Source: Paulinella micropora (Eukaryota; Cercozoa; Imbricatea; Euglyphida; Paulinellidae). Taken from it: DNA of 64,000 bases. This document shows positions 10,567 to 21,635 of this stretch, piece by piece (the stretch's first letter is position 1; each line of letters starts with the position of its first letter). The translations under genes and the position numbers were made by a program. Below the pieces are notes generated by a model that searched no databases, had not been told where the DNA came from, and saw only the letters and a list, made by a program, of their open reading frames with translations. The DNA lies in NCBI GenBank assembly GCA_019918135.1, contig WBZZ01002713.1, forward strand, positions 41,001 to 105,000. Direction: 5' to 3'.

Positions 10567-11400
10567 CTAGAAATCTGTATGTTGTAAGCCGTCGTTGGTA
10601 AGCACTAAGGTTTGGGGCCCTCTGACCCGTTGACGCTTCTTAAGCTGCACGACAACAGGCTTCGGAAGATTTTTAATAGTACTGGATGACTGCACAGGAG
10701 GCCTATCCGGGGACATAGGAGGAGAGAATAGAAAATCTTCATGCAGGTCTTCCTGAGGAGGTGTGTGCAGAACCCCATCATTGAGCGTTGCTGAGCGCTG
10801 AAATTGAGAGGTTTGTGAAGGGTTGTTGTTGGGCGGCACCGGTTGAGAAGACACGGTGCTTAAGAGACCCTGAGAGAGAGATAACCGGGGGAGGGGAGCA
10901 GGAATAAGACTAGTTCTTGCCGGCGTCAAAGTTTCAAACGTGCCAGTAATGGGTGCGGCCGGCAACGATGCAGGGGGCCCTAGGACAGACGGAAAGCTGA
11001 GAGAGCGATCCACAAATGGAATGGAGCAAGGAAAGCCCAGGTAAATGCGTAGCACTGCGTACACGCACAGACAGGACAGCAGGGCTTCTTCGCTTTCATT
11101 CTCTGACAGCGTTTGTAATTCTGTCTGCACAAAATCATCCGCCGAGTGTTGGAAAAGGTTATCAAGCCCAATACACGGCGATCTGCGTGGGGAGCAGGCA
11201 AAAGCTGGGAAGGTAAGGCTGCCAGGAAATTGCTTTGACGCCAGCCGGCCTACTATCGAAGCGGTCATTTGCTGGCTAGAATTGAATCTGTGGATAGGTT
11301 GGATCACTAATCCGCCTGTGATAAGTTTTTCAATAGTCAGGAAACTGTCCTTGGCGGCTGCGGCCTCTACCTCCAACCAGTTCGAACATTTGTGGCCCAT
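10567..11400 (-). CDS. Array-family protein, C-terminal-module-only member
   Basis: This is an intact 277-residue frame. The ATG at 11400 sits in GCCGCCATGG, a very good eukaryotic start context, with an in-frame stop just upstream. Residues about 10-120 match the C-terminal module of the neighbouring family. Shared landmarks are a TFPxFA segment, then IGLDNLF, and then a helical segment with E-x-LL-x-x-CL-x-VY. The rest is Pro/Ser-rich with a basic end containing KKRQR. It is the only copy in the array without a visible break, and it is on the opposite strand to the others. Function is unknown. The acidic/Pro-rich tails of the family would suit a nuclear or scaffolding role, which is speculation. 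Confidence 0.65.
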   Translation of the reverse strand: MGHKCSNWLEVEAAAAKDSFLTIEKLITGGLVIQPIHRFNSSQQMTASIVGRLASKQFPGSLTFPAFACSPRRSPCIGLDNLFQHSADDFVQTELQTLSENESEEALLSCLCVYAVLRIYLGFPCSIPFVDRSLSFPSVLGPPASLPAAPITGTFETLTPARTSLIPAPLPRLSLSQGLLSTVSSQPVPPNNNPSQTSQFQRSATLNDGVLHTPPQEDLHEDFLFSPPMSPDRPPVQSSSTIKNLPKPVVVQLKKRQRVRGPQTLVLTNDGLQHTDF

Positions 11401-11452
11401 GGCGGCCACCTGCTAACGGGGCTCTTTTCTTTCAAGCACCAGAACACTCTGT

Positions 11453-11806
11453 TTGCGTAGCGCTCCCACTCCTGCATCGTCACAAACCCCTGGAACAACA
11501 CCCACACAGACACAAACGAAAAGGGCTCCTGTTGCACTACTGTGTACGCGTGCTGGCGCGTGGGCAGGTCCGTCTCCGCTTTTCGAATCGGTCGGCACAG
11601 AAGGCCAGTACACGGGGCTCGATAACCTGTTCGAAAGTCCCGGCCGCGGGCCTGCCCCGGGCGAAATGCATGAGCTCTCAGGCGGTGCTATCTTGGAGGT
11701 AACGGAAGATTGTCTGTTCATCTATTCTGTGGTAAAGCTTTGTCTGACCCAGAGGCTAAGCGGTGACACGCTGCGAGGCAGTCGCAAGCCCCGTTACACG
11801 ATATAA
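11453..11806 (+). pseudogene. Array-family fragment (C-terminal module)
   Basis: The frame contains TGLDNLF followed about 25 residues later by a helical ED-CLFIYSVVKLCL segment. This is the same order and spacing as the C-terminal module of the family. The upstream part (before about 11570) does not match and is Pro/Thr-rich. There is no N-terminal or middle module, so this is a partial copy, divergently arranged to the intact minus-strand member. Confidence 0.5.
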
Positions 11807-11863
11807 TGGACAAAGGTCCCAAAGCCTATCATCTCTGTCCCGTCGTCGGTCAGTCAGATAATC

Positions 11864-12480
11864 TTGGAGAAGGCTTCATATTTCGTCCAGAGACAGCCGT
11901 TTTCTCTACAGTCGATGTGGGTTCTGTTCAGCCGTCGTCCCGAGCTGGACTTTGCATGGAAAAGCAGCGCCCACAAAGTGCTCAGAGCTATACAAGAATG
12001 CATCACGCCTACCACAGAGAGAATAGGCATTTTGGAAATTATGCGGGTGTCGTCGACTTGGGATCGGGTATCGTTGACTTGGGACCATGTAATGGAAAGG
12101 ATTTTCACAAGAAGAAAGGGGGTCCCTTGGGCGTATTTACGAGCAAACAACCAGGTCATATTTTTTGGCCTGAGCTACAGTACCGATTTCTCGCTGCAGC
12201 CACCAACCAAAAGCCAACAAGACATTGCGCACTTGGTGCAAGAGATCATACAAAAAAGGACACTCCTCCCTGCCTGGCGTTGTCACCTGCCTGGCACGTA
12301 GATGACAAGAGTTTCTCGAGGGGCTGGATAAACTGTCTAAACGCGCTTACAACGGCAATAAATCCTCGACCGAGACCGTTTTGACACCACGTTTACTTCT
12401 GGAGATAGCAGAGACTTGTCTTTTTATCTATGCGGTGGCCTCTAAATTCTTATTTGCAAAACATGAAATTATGCTGACCC
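11864..12480 (+). pseudogene. Array-family half copy (middle plus C-terminal module), frameshifted
   Basis: Starting at about 11891 a frame reads QPFSLQSMWVLF, matching the EPFSLVSLWLLF motif at the centre of full copies. The similarity continues through a QPPTKSQ linker. It then jumps frame near 12290 (LSPAWHVDDKSF) and again near 12330, to reach RLLLEIAETCLFIYAVASKF, the end of the C-terminal module. The last frame runs on without a stop into the N-terminal module of the next copy, so the two copies are physically fused. Confidence 0.55.
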
Positions 12481-14631
12481 GTAGATCAAGCCTCTGTGTT
12501 TCGTGGCAGTCTCGGAGACAGAGTGGCCATCGCAGGCGGTATCTGGTTTTGCCAGCCTCCGTGCGTAGCCTCCCGACGAACGACGGAACGGTCGCTTCGA
12601 CAGCCTCCGTGCCTGTCCCGCCGCTTCCGACGAACCAAGACCGCGCGATAGTTTTGCGGCGCAAGTTGCACGCGCCCGGGGAGGCCGTACAGGAGAAAAA
12701 TCGCAGGTTAGAACCTACGGGCCGTGCGGCGCTGTGGGCTAACAAGTACCCCTACCAGCTAGCCGTCTCACTGCGCGCAAAGGGCTTGGATGCCGTGCGG
12801 CTAAAGATCAAGCTGGAGCCCCAGGAATTACGGGAGCTGTGCGAGTTTGCCGCGCTTCAGGTCGGGCTTTCAGTCATAGCAGACTTTGAAAGTGAGAAAT
12901 ACAAGGGGTTGGCAAACTGGGTCCAAACCGAAATATAACGTCCCGGAGAACACAGAAGCACACGCACAGGAACTCATCGAAAAGCGCCTGCCAGAGGTCG
13001 TGCTTTCGGAAAGCATCTACCAACGCAGTGATACCGGCGAAATAGAGTTCTTGTTTTCAGAAAGCAAATACTACGAACCGGCCAGAGGCTTCAATTCTGC
13101 TATTGCGGCCGGGTGGCTGTGGCTGTCCAAGAGGAGGATCTCCCTGCTATCAATTTTGGTGGGGCCCACCGCTGTTGAACCGAAACAGCAGGCAAAAGCC
13201 GACAATTCTCCGCGCTGGGAGCCCTTGCTCTGTCTGCACCGGGCCCTCGCAACGAGCATCGAGAAGCTGCGGGGCTACGTCGCAAAAAGTTCCAGGGAGC
13301 AAAAGCCACTAGGCGCGCTCTTGGTCCTGTCCCTTCTGAACGTCAGTGTGGACTTCGCGTGGGACTGGCAAAAAGTCAGGGACATGAAGCGACAAGTGTT
13401 GCAGAAAGCTTGGCTGCCCGCGGATCTGCAACGGGAACTGCTCAGCTCGCTCGATTCTTTTGGGACTGTCGGACTCCCAGGCATCACTAGCCAAGATGTG
13501 CAGGCCGGGCTGTGTGCGGCACTCCTCGCGCGGAGCCTGGCGCAGGTGCCCGAAATTACCCGTCAGCGCGCCTGCACGATAGCCCGAAAGGAGCCCTTTT
13601 CACTCGTGTCGCTGTGGCTGCTGTTCAACAAATTCCTGTCGGTGCAGGATTGGGAGGGCTGTGCCAACAGAGTGCTTAGCTGCCTGCGAGCACGGGTCCA
13701 GAGTGAATGGCGTCACCAACAAGAATATGCACAATTGCTGCACAAGGCCGGAAAGCTGTCGAGCTGGGAACAAGCCTACCGAGACGGTATACAGTCAGGG
13801 GCTATCTCTGTGACTGCAACCACCAAGTCTGTAATCTTCCGATCTACGCTGCCCGGCCACCGCGAGCGTCGCCAGAGCCAGCAACAGCTGGCGCTCATAA
13901 TGCAACAAATCGTGAGGAATGAGGTTCTCACCAGCATCACGTTCCCACCCTTTGCCGCGGCTACCGACAAGGTGGAGGGACTGAGCATAGGGCTTGATAA
14001 CCTGTTCAAGAACTCTGGTGAGCGTTTTCTTTCGAACCAACTGCACGCCCTGACCCACGATCAACTGCCGGAGCTCCTGGAGGCCTGCCTGTTTGTGTAT
14101 ACGATAACACAACTAGTTCTCTGGCCCAAGCAGCGAGGCCCGATAGTCAACAGAACGACATACAAAATAAAATGGGAATCGGGGGCCACGGTAGTAGACA
14201 AGCCCGAATCAAAGGCAGCCACTCGTGCGCAGCAGACAGACGTGACGGGCTATCAATCTCCGGAGGATGACGACATGTTGCTGGATTCTGCGCCGCCGCC
14301 GATTGGAATGCTCTCACCTCCGAAGAAGAAGGGCAATAAGTTCGGAAGTTACTTCGCCGACGTTTCTCCGCTGCACGCAGAGCTGGCTGATTCTCCAGCT
14401 CCGCTAATTGACTATTGGCGTGATGATGATGACGATGATGCCATGTCGGTAGACTCTCGGTATCAACAGCCGCCGGGTGGACGGAACGCCCCTCTGGATA
14501 TGTTCGGGGGTTTTGAAAGTGAAGGTGACATTCTAAGCGGTCTGCAGCCTCTGCTACCACCATCACCATCTATCTACGGCGAGCTAGAGCATGACGGAGG
14601 ATTTCTTGGATTTCTTGGATTCGTGAATTGA
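12381..14631 (+). pseudogene. Array-family full copy with a single frameshift
   Basis: The N-terminal module (about 12730-12935) carries ANKYPYQL and AALQVGLSV. One extra A near 12930 breaks the frame; the copy at 17.1 kb lacks it and keeps the frame there. The second frame then runs to TGA 14629-14631. Modules in order are the N-module, PARGFNSAIAAGWLWLSK, a helical middle, EPFSLVSLWLLFNKF (about 13590), the C-module with TFPPFA, IGLDNLF and ELLEACLFVYTI (13930-14105), and an acidic Ser/Pro tail with a run of six Asp ending GGFLGFLGFVN. Upstream the frame is continuous with the end of the previous half copy, so no independent ATG is obvious. Function is unknown. Apart from the extra base it looks functional. 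Confidence 0.65.
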
Positions 14632-15147
14632 AGAGCGAGAACAATAGCTAAGGCAGGTTTTAGAACTGAATTAAAAACTTTCTCCGCATTTCGGTTCTTT
14701 TTTTGGGGGGGAAGGGGGGGGGGGAGGGCGGTGGTAAATGCCAAAGCTTTGCTTCAAACCGAAAGTGCTCATCCTGCCATCCACTGCTCGCTTGCATTTT
14801 TTTTTCAAATCTCCTTTCTTTTCGTTTTTCCCCTGGCCTCTCGCGCGCCCTCTACCCTCCACAAACCCCTCCCTTTTCCCCCCCCCCCCCCCCGCCAAAA
14901 AAAAACACACACACAATCATTACTGGGCGGCCGGGCCCGGTGAAAAATTAAGCAGCAAGAAAAAAGTGAATGGAGCGCTCAAGACCTTGTCTTTCTCCCC
15001 CCCCCCCCTCCTTCCTTTTCTCCCTTTTCTCCCCCTCCCCGCGCCTTGCACACAAAGTCTTTTCTCTTTCGTGTTTAGAGCAGTAAATAATCTATATCTT
15101 TAAACACGAAAAAAGAAGGGGGGGGGGGCAAACAACAAAGTTGTGTC
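14632..15147. other. Spacer, 3' flank homologous to that of the last array copy
   Basis: Contains poly-G (14705-14725), poly-C (14878-14893, 15000-15009) and an AATTAAA/AATAAA-like element near 14671. About 14740-14925 resembles 18920-19115 (TGCCAAAGCTT, AGTGCTC, GGCCTCTCGCGCGCCC and a CACACACA run in the same order). The two gene copies were therefore duplicated together with their 3' flanks. Confidence 0.6.
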
Positions 15148-16249
15148 ATGTTGAAGCCCGTTGGCAAGGGAACGCTGTATCCCAACGAATACCCCTACGA
15201 ATTTGCGGCGTGCCTGGACGCCAAGAAAATTACGCAATCGGTCCGGCTCAAGGTCGAGCTACAGCCCGGAAATTTTACAGAACATGTGCGTTGACGCCGC
15301 ACTGCAGGTTGGCTTGCCGGTCATAAATGACTTTAGCTCTAACCACTACACCAAATTCGTTGAGTGGGACCAAAAGATTTACCAACCGGAAAGATGCTAC
15401 AAGCACGGGAACCTAACTGAGCTCATCGAACAAAAGTTGCCTGAAGTTGTTCTTAGTGCGAGCCAGTTTGCTAACAAAGAGAACAAGGGCTTTAAATGTG
15501 CCATCGCCGTGGCCGGGTGGCTCTGGATCTCAAGTCACATTGCTCTGTTCTCGTCAGAAGCGGTGCTGCCTTCCGCACGCGAGAGTGAAACCGGCTGGTC
15601 GTCGTTGAACGAATCCCTACTCGTTGTCGTCTACTTGTACCAAGCCCTCCACAAGAGCCGAACAGAACTAGGGAATTATGTAGACGCAAACAACCAGGCC
15701 GGCGTAACAGAGGAGCGATACAACTTGTTACTGGTCATGTCCGTTCTAGGCCCCTTTACTGGAGTTCAGTGGCACTCCGAAGACGTTGTGCACTTAATCC
15801 AGAGGGTGCGGGCCGCCAGGCTGCCCCCCGACACTAAACCGAGGCTGCAAGGAGCGCTGGTTGGCTTATTGCGTCAATTGCGGAACGGCGCTACAATGCC
15901 AATTGCTTCTGACGATGATTTGCAGGCGGGGCTCTGCGCATGGTTTCTGGCACAGAGTAAGACCCAAGTGCCCGAACTGACCCAGCAGCACGCAATTGCG
16001 ATAGCGCAGCGGGAGCCCTTTTCTGTCGTGTCGGTTTGGATGCTGTTCAACAAGCTTTTGCAAGTGCCGGACTGGATATCTTGCGCCGACAAAGTGCTCC
16101 GGTGCCTAAAGGGAAAAAAAGGCACGCCCGAGGGCGTGCCATCGTGGATAACCCGTTTTCGCTCCAGGCGATTTATGTTTTGTTCAACCCTCCTAGAAAT
16201 AGTAGGTCGGCATGGACTCTCAGCGCCAACAAATGGTTACGGGCTATAA
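15148..16249 (+). pseudogene. Array-family copy, N-terminal and middle modules, frameshifted
   Basis: ATG 15148 starts MLKPVGKGTLYPNEYPYEF, the N-module with a clean start codon. An extra G near 15269 shifts the frame, and without it the sequence reads into AALQVGLPV as in the other copies. The second frame continues through NKGFKCAIAVAGWLWIS and the middle module to EPFSVVSVWMLFNKLL (about 16013-16060). It loses similarity after about 16115. A different half copy begins within the next 40 bases, which looks like a recombination joint at the shared PFS...LFN region. Confidence 0.6.
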
Positions 16250-16900
16250 AAGCACGCATCACGCCTGGCGGACAAAAAATGGTCATTTTAAAAATTATTA
16301 GTGGGGCGGACACCTGGCTCGCCGTACAGGCAGGGAGTTGCAAAAGAATAGCAAAGAAATCTCTCGCGTATTTCCAAGAGCAGACTGTCAAAAACGATCA
16401 TCTTTGGACTGAACACTCCCGATAATATGGTGAAAAAACCAACCGAGAGCCAAAAAAAGATCGCGTTTTTGATGCAACAGCTCGTCAAAGAGGAAATTCC
16501 AGCATGCCTGTGTTTTTCACCTGCCTGGAACGTGGACAACAAAGATTTTGTCGACGGTCTTGATAAACTATCTCGACCTGGTGTTTTTTCCGGGACGACA
16601 GACGGTTTTGCACAAGAGTTACTTCTGGAAATAGCAGAGGCTTGTCTTTTTATCTTTGTGGTGGCCACTAATTTCTTTCATTTTACCAACAATCGCTCGG
16701 ATGGACAGCCGATCAGTAGACCCGACATCATTGTTCAGTGGCGGGCCAAGACGGGTTGGTATCGCAAATCTAAGAAACCTCACTTGAAGTCGTCTGTGCC
16801 TGTCCCGGTGATGATGTCGGGGGAAGGGACAACGGTCATCCATCGCCGGGTGAAAAAGAGAAAAGCGGCCGAGGAAAAAGCCAAGGAGAAAAGGCACAGG
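16141..16900 (+). pseudogene. Array-family half copy (middle plus C-terminal module)
   Basis: It begins at NPFSLQAIYVLFN (about 16155) and continues through a basic middle part to a stop at 16425. The next frame opens with KPTESQKKIAFLMQQLV, then LCFSPAWNVDNKDF, and closes the C-module with ELLLEIAEACLFIFVVATNF (about 16617-16675). A basic linker rich in KKRKAAEEKAKEK follows, and the frame enters the next copy's N-module. It is closest to the half copy at 11.86-12.48 kb, so this half-copy-plus-full-copy pair is itself duplicated. Confidence 0.55.
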
Positions 16901-18727
16901 TTAGATTCTACGAGCGGTTCGGTGCTGTGGGCTAATGAGTACCCCTACCAGCTACCGATCTCGCTAGGCGCACAGGGCTTGGATGGCCTTAAGCTCAAGA
17001 TCGTGCTGGAGCCCCAGGAATTGCACGACCTGTGCACGTTTGCCGCGCTTCAGGTCGGGCTGCCAGTCGTATAAGACTTTGAAAGTGAGAAATACAAGGG
17101 GTTTGCAAACTGGGTCCAAACCGAATATAACCTCCCTGAGAACACAGAAGCACACGCACAGGAACTCATCGAAAAGCGTTTGCCAGAGATCGTGCTTTCA
17201 GAAAGCCTCTACTACGAACCATCGGAGAACAGAGAAAAAAACCAGGGGCTTTGATGCTGCTATTGCGCTGGCCGGGTGGCTGTGGCTGTCTAGGTGGAAA
17301 ATCTCCCAGCTGTCCATTGCGGTGGGGCCCACCACCGTTCGTCCGGCACAGGAGGCAAAAGCCGACAATCCGCCGCGCTGGGAGCCCTTGCTCTTGGTCG
17401 TTGGTCTGCACCGGACCCTCGGGATGAGCATCGAGAAGCTGCGAGGCTACGTCGCGGGGAGTGCCAGGTGGAGGCGGCCACACAACGTTCTCTTGGTCCT
17501 GTCCCTTCTAAACGTCAGTGTGGACTTCGCGTGGGACCGGCAGAAAGTCCAGAACAAGAAGCTACAAGTCTTGCAGAAAGCCTGGCTGCCCAAGGACAGG
17601 CAACTGCAACTCTCCAGAACGCTCAGTTCTATTGAGAAAACCCCCGGACTTACGAAGGGCATCACAGCCCGGGATGTGCAGGTCGGTCTGTGCGCGGCGT
17701 TCCTCGCGCGGAGCCTGGCGCAGGTGCCCGAAGAAGTTACCCGCCAGCGCGCCTGCACGATAGTCCGGAAGGAGCCCTTTGCACTCGTGTCGCTGTGGCT
17801 GCTGTTCAACAAACTCCTGTCGGTGCATGAATGGAAGGACTGCGCCGACAGAGTGCTCCAGTGCCTGCAAGCACGGGCCCAGAGTCAACGGCGTCACCAA
17901 CAAGAATATGCACCTCTGTTGCAACTGGCCGCAAGGCTGTCGAGCTGGGACCAAGCCTACCGAGAAGGTATACAGTCAGAGGTTATCTCTGTGACTGCAA
18001 CCACCAAGTCTGTAATCTTCCGATCTACGCTGCCCGGCCACCGCGAGCGTCGCCAGAGCCATCAACAGCTGGCGCTCATAATGCAACAAATCGTGAGCAA
18101 CAGGGCCCTCACCAGCATCACGTTCCCACCCTTTGCCACTGCTACCGAAAAGGTTGCGGGATTGGGCATAGGGCTCGATAACCTGTTCAAGAACTCTGGT
18201 GAGCGTTTTGTTTCGAACCAACTGCACGCACTGAACCGCGATCAATTGATAGAGCTCCTGGAGGCCTGCCTGTTTGTGTATACGATAACACAACTAGTTC
18301 TCTGGCCGCTAGAGCCGGGCGCGACAGTCGACAGAACGAAGTACAAAATTACCTGGGAATCGGGGCCACGGTAGACAAGCCCGAAACAAAGGCAGCCACT
18401 CGTTCGACAGACGTGACGGGCTATCAATCTCCGGAAACGGAGGATGACGACATGTGGCTACGTTCCGCACTGCCGCCGATTGGAATACTCCTACCTCCAA
18501 ACGAAAATGATTTCGCAGACGTTTCTCCGCAGCACGTAGAACTGGCTGACTCTCCAGCTGTGGCACCGGGCTGGGAAAATGAGGAGGCTATGTTGGTAGA
18601 TCCTCAGTCACCGAGTCTGGATATATTCGAGAATTCTGCCCTCCACGCTCTGCAATCTCTTTCAGGATCAGTAATTCTCCACGGCAGGCTCACAGAAGGC
18701 GGTTTCTTGGATTTCTTTGATTCGTGA
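16901..18727 (+). pseudogene. Array-family full copy, several breaks
   Basis: The N-module at about 16925 (ANEYPYQL) ends in an in-frame TAA at 17072, where the 12.9 kb copy has GCA. The frame then continues through NLPENTEAHAQELIEK to an A-run near 17235, where one extra base shifts it. From there the middle and C-modules are open to 18374. One missing G near 18366, relative to the other full copy, shifts the acidic tail, which ends EGGFLDFFDS at 18727. About 17980-18300 is almost identical to 13796-14110, which points to recent duplication or gene conversion. Confidence 0.65.
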
Positions 18728-18752
18728 ATTGGATCCGGAGAGCGACAAGATT

Positions 18753-18755
<3 letters not shown>

Positions 18756-18807
<52 letters not shown>
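18756..18807. repeat. Poly-T tract of about 52 bases
   Basis: An uninterrupted T run directly downstream of the last array copy. It is followed by GCTGGGGCCC and then by the AATAAAAAAC element near 18858. Confidence 0.9.
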
Positions 18808-18811
<4 letters not shown>

Positions 18812-19110
18812 GGGCCCTTTCTCCCCCCGCTCTCCACCATGTTTAGAAAACGTGTTTAATAAAAAACTTCCTGTGCATTTTCGGTTTCTCCGTTTGCCCC
18901 ACCTCCTCCTCCCCGCTTTTTGCCTGCCAAAGCTTTTTTGCTTTCAACCGAGAGTGCTCCTCCAGCCATCCACGGCCCCGATTTTTGCCTCTCCAGGCTC
19001 GTTTCTCCCTCCCGTGGCCTCTCGCGCGCCCCCCCCCCCCCCCCTCCGCCACAATTCCCGCCTTGGCCGCCCCCAAGAAAACACGCACACACACACAAAA
19101 AGACTGCCTG
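18808..19110. other. Spacer, duplicated 3' flank of the array
   Basis: Homologous to about 14680-14925 with the same ordered short blocks. It includes a poly-C run (19030-19044) and a (CA)n run (19084-19098). No gene seen. Confidence 0.55.
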
Positions 19111-19742
19111 TCACCCCAGCAAGCAATGCTGGGCTGCGGTGGACAGCGGCAGTGCCACGCCCAGGTACAGAAGCCACGACACTGCTATGGCGGCACCCAC
19201 GGCGCTGCGCCGCGGTCTGCCCGTAGCTTGCGCGGCCAAAGGCACGCCCGCACCCAGCAGCCACGACGCGCCTTGACGGCCATGGACCAAGCCCAAACGT
19301 CCTGGTACCTGCAGCTGACGCTGATGTCTGTCTCGAGGCGCCCACACGCCGTCCGGCCGCTGTTCTGTTTGGGGTAGCAAAGGATTACAATGTCTAGGGT
19401 CCTGACCTCGCGCGGGTACGCAGGCAACGTAGCCAAGGGCGCCCAGCGCCAGGCGCCGATGAGCCTGTGTGCACGCAACGGGTGCTCGACAGTCACGCCG
19501 TGGGCCCCCCTCGCGACGACCGCGGCGCTCAGCGCGCCTATCCCTTCATCCAAGACCCGTGCGACCGCGCGGTTCACAAATACCCGCACTGTTCGTTTGG
19601 GTAGCAAGGCACTGTACGCAACCACGCGCGTCGAGTTGGGCGCGTAGAACGTAAGCAGTTCGCTGTGGGCTTGGCACAAGAGCAGCAACATTAGCAGAGC
19701 GCACGGCATCAATATGTCTTGGGGTGCTGCAGGGCGCACCAC
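19111..19742 (-). pseudogene. Secreted or membrane-anchored orphan, frameshifted
   Basis: The frame from 19742 has a start region followed by a hydrophobic stretch (MPCALLMLLLLCQAHS), a typical signal peptide if translation starts at the internal Met. About 130 residues of ectodomain follow. A switch of frame near 19270 gives a C-terminus with a clear transmembrane segment (AAIAVSWLLYLGVALPL) ending at TAG/TGA near 19111. Without the switch the frame reads into Arg/Trp-rich sequence without a membrane anchor. A type I membrane protein with a one-base lesion is the best reading. No family is recognised. Confidence 0.45.
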
Positions 19743-20202
19743 TAGCCAAGAGTTCCTCGCCCCCTTTTTTCTTCTCCCTGCTTTCCTTTTCCCCCCCGCC
19801 CCCCGTCTTTTTTTTCTTGCCTTGTTTTCTTGTAAAATCGTTTTTGCACATTAAAAAAAAGCAAGCCAAGAGGGCGCGGCAAATACGGGGGGGGGGGGGG
19901 GAATGCACGCACACCCCCCTCCCTTTTTCGCACTCCCCCCATTTCTCTCGCACCACTCCGGTTTGTTCAGACATTCAACCCCCCCCCCCCCCCCCCAGCG
20001 GCCCTCCTGCTCCCCCCGCTCCTTAATCTTAACACCGTAAAGAATACCAAAAAAAAAAAGGCACAGGTGGAACGGCTTTGTCTGGTGCCGGTTTAGTTTT
20101 TTGCAGTGTTTTTCTTTTTCTTTTTTGTTTGATCGAAAAACAAAAATGTTCTGACTTATGGATGTCTCACCGTCGCTGAAGCTTGAGCTTTACTAAAAAC
20201 AC
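19743..20202. other. Low-complexity spacer
   Basis: Contains poly-G (19889-19901), poly-C (19979-19996) and A/T runs. Probably holds the promoter of the next gene, but no element can be defined. Confidence 0.55.
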
Positions 20203-21176
20203 ATGCTAACCAAAGCCACCAAAAAAGTCACTAGCACTGTCAAAAAAGGTCTGAGTTTGGTGCGGCCCAAAGCCAAGGACGCTAGCGACAATACAGGCGA
20301 CACTGGCAGCCCGCGGCAGAACCCGTTGCCTCTCGAGAGCGCCCAGTATTGGTACATCAACCTGACGAACCTACCGCTGAGCGCGCTGGATTGGCTAGGC
20401 AGATGTTTGCTCGAGACCAAGCAAGCGCCGCCGATTTCGTTTCAGCTGATCCAGCAGACTCTCCCTCTGAAACACTGCTCGCACGCAACGGGTGCCTTGC
20501 AGAATTACAGCCTGTTCAAACAAACAGGGGACACAGTTTTGCAAGAATTTGTACGTATCGGACAGTTCAGGAACGCAGCTGGAGCAGAGGATTGGGTGCA
20601 TGAGGTGGTAGAGCTTGTCGAGACGCTAGCGCCAGCCTGCCGCACCGCGGACCCTACCGTGCTCTGGCTAGCGCTAGAACGCACAAACCCCAGGCTGCCG
20701 GAGACAGCGGCCGCTCAAGTTGCGGTCGTGTACAGACTGAAAACGGACTGCCACTGTGAACGAAGACGACGCAGACTGCCCCCCCGTGCTGGCTTTTACG
20801 TCGGTCCCCAGGCCCGTCAAAATCATGGGCAGCTCCCTGGCGTTTGCGGTGGTTTGGCCCAACCACAAACTCAGAGTGCTGCTGCAATGCCTGGCTGCCG
20901 CCGTCCGAGAAGGGGAACGTAAACGAAGACAAGCACCTCCAGGTCACGCTGCTGGATTTTGCTGTTAGGCACCTGAGCAAGCAGGGCGTAGTTGAACACA
21001 AGGTCCATTGGCAGACAACGGACCTCGTCTGCGACCCTAAAGAATTCCCGCTGGAGTTAGCGCTCCATTTGCGGTGCCATACCAGCAACGACAAGCCGAT
21101 GCGGTTAGTGTATACGTGCGGTGGCAGGCTGTGCCTCAACAGAGACTCCATCCTTCCTGCGAGCCCGCGCAAATAA
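20203..21176 (+). pseudogene. Orphan gene with two one-base shifts (about 320 residues)
   Basis: ATG 20203 opens a Lys/Thr-rich start, then a helical region (WYINLTNLPLSALDWLG and onwards). The coding frame moves by one base near 20752 and again near 20905, each time as if one base were extra. It then stays open to TAA 21174-21176. Between the shifts all three segments keep the same codon character. No known domain was recognised. There is no signal peptide or membrane helix. It reads as a soluble protein of unknown role. Confidence 0.5.
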
Positions 21177-21635
21177 GACAATTCCGTGTGATTAGGGGGG
21201 TATTCAGAACGTCGGGAAGGGAACAAAGAAGTGGCTTTTTTCCCTCTGTCTTTTTTTGGGGGGGAGAGAGAGAAGTAGGGCGATTGTTGGGCACAGGTGG
21301 GCGCCCCCCCCCCCTCCCCGTCTCTCTCCCCCGCCCCCCCCCCTCCCCTTTTTTGTTCTTTTTTTTGTTGGGGGGGGGGGGGGGGGGAGAGAGACGGGAG
21401 GGGGGGGGGGGGGAGAGACAATTACACCCAAGTGAGCCTACGAATTTGGGACTCCAAAAAAAGGTGCCGGCACGCGTCTAGTAATTGCGGCAGCTGCGTG
21501 TGTGTGTGTGTGTGTGTTTTTGTGTGCTGGGGCGGTGTGAGCGGGAGGGGGGGGGGGGGGGGGGCGCTACTGTCCACGTCGGCGCGCAGAAGGGCCAATT
21601 TTTTTTTGGACACCACAGAAAACCAAGACAGTCTG
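21177..21635. other. Spacer with long G and C runs
   Basis: Poly-G at 21370-21388 and 21401-21413, mixed C runs near 21303-21350, (GT)n at 21497-21517 and poly-G at 21546-21564. The following gene's frame is open upstream through part of this, but the sequence is low complexity and unlikely to be translated. Confidence 0.55.
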
